This document shows positions 14,606 through 15,790 of a stretch of 15,790 nt of DNA, one piece after another; the stretch's first letter is position 1, and each line of letters starts with the position of its first letter. A program made the position numbers and the translations under genes. The notes beneath the pieces are model-generated. The model was not told where the DNA came from, searched no databases, and was given only the letters and a program-made list of their open reading frames with translations. Source of the stretch: Actinomycetota bacterium (GTDB lineage: Bacteria; Cyanobacteriota; Vampirovibrionia; Obscuribacterales; Obscuribacteraceae); contig CAJCIF010000044.1 of the NCBI GenBank assembly GCA_903970355.1, positions 1 to 15,790 on the forward strand, given 5' to 3'.

Positions 14606-14629
14606 TGGGTCTGCCTTTATACACAAAGA

Positions 14630-15790
14630 TTATAAGCGCGGATCGACTGGCTCACTTTCTAGCGCGAGCACGCCGAATACGCATTCATGGTAGCGGTAAA
14701 GAGGCTCGTGGCGGACAAATCGTTCAAGAGCTTCGATGCCCAGGACAAATTCCCGCATAGCAAGCGACCGTTTGCCTGATAAGCCACGGTGTCGAAGGCG
14801 TTCAAGATATTCTTCAGCCGTATACTCCGGACCATAAATGATCCGCAAATATTCGCGGCCCCTGCATTTTATAGCCGGCTGAATGACATCGCGGCTATTT
14901 CGAGTAATGAATTCCAGCGGTTTCACAACCATGCCTTCACCACCGGATTCTGTCAATTCCAACCACCAGCGCACTCCTTCCTCGAAACTTTGAGGATCAG
15001 TTAGATCAATCATTTTGAAAGGCGTCGCTATTAACAACCCATCACTCGCTTTGGCCAGCTTGGACAATTTTTCCATGTGCCAATCATGATTCTTGTTGAA
15101 ATGAGTTGTTTTTTCTGTGGCCAGAAGATGAAATGGAGCAAGTTTTATTTCTTGCAGCGAATTCACTGTCCAACAATACTGTCGATATGATTCACGATAT
15201 TTTCCAGCCATGGACAGCCGTTCAGTATATCTTTCGAGAAGAGCCTTGGTATCTTGACCTCGAGAGGTAGATTGCGTGAGTACGCCTATTGCGGCTTTAA
15301 GAGAGACAGCAGCACTAACCGCAACAGGTGCATATTGGTCGCGCAATAGTTCCTGCGCTTTAGCCGACCAGGGCATCAGCTCGCAATCAAGCGCAATCCA
15401 ACTTGTATCGAATTCTTCCCAAAAGCCAGCCCCGGTTAGAGCCTGGTGAACACGTCCAAGGAACTCTTGTTCCAATTGCAAGTTATTGAAAAATCGGCGA
15501 CCCGTGCGTGTGTAACACACGCCGATGCCTTCTTGATGAACTCCGAAACGCTTGTTTGCAGCCTTTTCATCTTTGCAAACGATAACGATTGCTCGCGAAC
15601 CCATATGCTTTTCTTCACAGATAACACGTGGTACACCAGCATTGAGATAATATTGAAAAGCCTCGGTAGGATGCTCCAATAATCCAGCTACCTTGCTGGT
15701 TTCGCAAGGAGACATAGTGGGCGGCAGGTATATTAACCACTTTGGGTTCACTGCAAATCTGCTCATAACTTCAATGGCAGCAGCAGCATT
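14630..15790 (-). CDS. pnkp: Pnkp-type polynucleotide kinase-phosphatase, ligase (adenylyltransferase) end; 5' truncated by window edge
   Basis: The frame is open to the window edge (eight codons before the ATG at 15766), so this is the C-terminal part of a longer protein. Full bacterial Pnkp is about 850 residues: 5' kinase, 2',3' phosphatase, then a ligase-like domain. The visible 386 residues match the ligase-like part. Counting from the ATG at 15766, SRFAVNPKWLIYLPPTMSP leads to nucleotidyltransferase motif I EEKHMGSRA (Lys53 takes the AMP), then CYTRTGRRFF, ALDCELMPWS, GGEGMVVKP (motif IV) and AIKCRGREYLRIIYGPEY (motif V). In characterised systems Pnkp works with the 2'-O-methyltransferase Hen1 to repair cleaved RNA. 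Hen1 is not in this window and could be upstream. DUF488 and DUF5131 genes follow directly. Confidence 0.93.
   Translation of the reverse strand, partial: NAAAAIEVMSRFAVNPKWLIYLPPTMSPCETSKVAGLLEHPTEAFQYYLNAGVPRVICEEKHMGSRAIVIVCKDEKAANKRFGVHQEGIGVCYTRTGRRFFNNLQLEQEFLGRVHQALTGAGFWEEFDTSWIALDCELMPWSAKAQELLRDQYAPVAVSAAVSLKAAIGVLTQSTSRGQDTKALLERYTERLSMAGKYRESYRQYCWTVNSLQEIKLAPFHLLATEKTTHFNKNHDWHMEKLSKLAKASDGLLIATPFKMIDLTDPQSFEEGVRWWLELTESGGEGMVVKPLEFITRNSRDVIQPAIKCRGREYLRIIYGPEYTAEEYLERLRHRGLSGKRSLAMREFVLGIEALERFVRHEPLYRYHECVFGVLALESEPVDPRL

Overview
The window reads as a chromosomal segment of an aerobic bacterium. One strand carries the end of a heme-copper oxidase operon joined to a Rieske/cytochrome b module. 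The b-type cytochrome has b6-like heme spacing and a fused C-terminal c-type heme domain. Very large cytoplasmic kinase/ATPase/TPR proteins, TIG-domain secreted proteins and many unrecognised small proteins complete the picture. My best guess is a non-photosynthetic cyanobacterial relative (Melainabacteria/Vampirovibrionia, Obscuribacterales-like). That is an inference from gene style, not from a marker gene, and other phyla are possible.

Layout. (1) 1-4817, plus strand, one tightly packed operon: end of cytochrome oxidase subunit I, subunit III, CtaG-type copper assembly factor, a small membrane protein, a Rieske protein, a cytochrome b-c fusion, a DUF1330 protein and 3-methyladenine DNA glycosylase I. 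Most junctions overlap or nearly touch. The first six genes would pass electrons from quinol to oxygen; the last two look like passengers co-translated with them. (2) 4818-5852: a small acidic Ser/Thr/Asp-rich protein on the minus strand, a 294-base gap with a perfect 10-bp hairpin, and an unrecognised 160-residue soluble protein on the plus strand. (3) 5860-7784, minus strand: a secreted protein with two TIG domains and a single-span membrane protein, probably co-transcribed. (4) 7785-8089: an intergenic cluster of three REP-like palindromes with GTAG heads. The last one supplies the stop codon of the next gene. (5) 8086-12405, minus strand: a 1439-residue signalling protein made of a zinc-binding motif, Ser/Thr kinase, degenerate class III cyclase, AAA ATPase and TPRs. 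(6) 12707-13414, minus strand: an unrecognised beta-rich protein. (7) 13568-15790, minus strand: an apparent operon of the ligase end of a Pnkp-type polynucleotide repair enzyme, a DUF488 protein that looks C-terminally truncated, and a DUF5131 (phage Gp37/Gp68-like) protein with a three-cysteine motif.

The items most worth a second look are the Pnkp-DUF488-DUF5131 group, the REP cluster invading the 3' end of the kinase gene, the cyclase-dead signalling protein, and the hybrid b6/bc1 character of the fused cytochrome. No tRNA, rRNA, CRISPR array, complete insertion sequence or transposase gene was seen.
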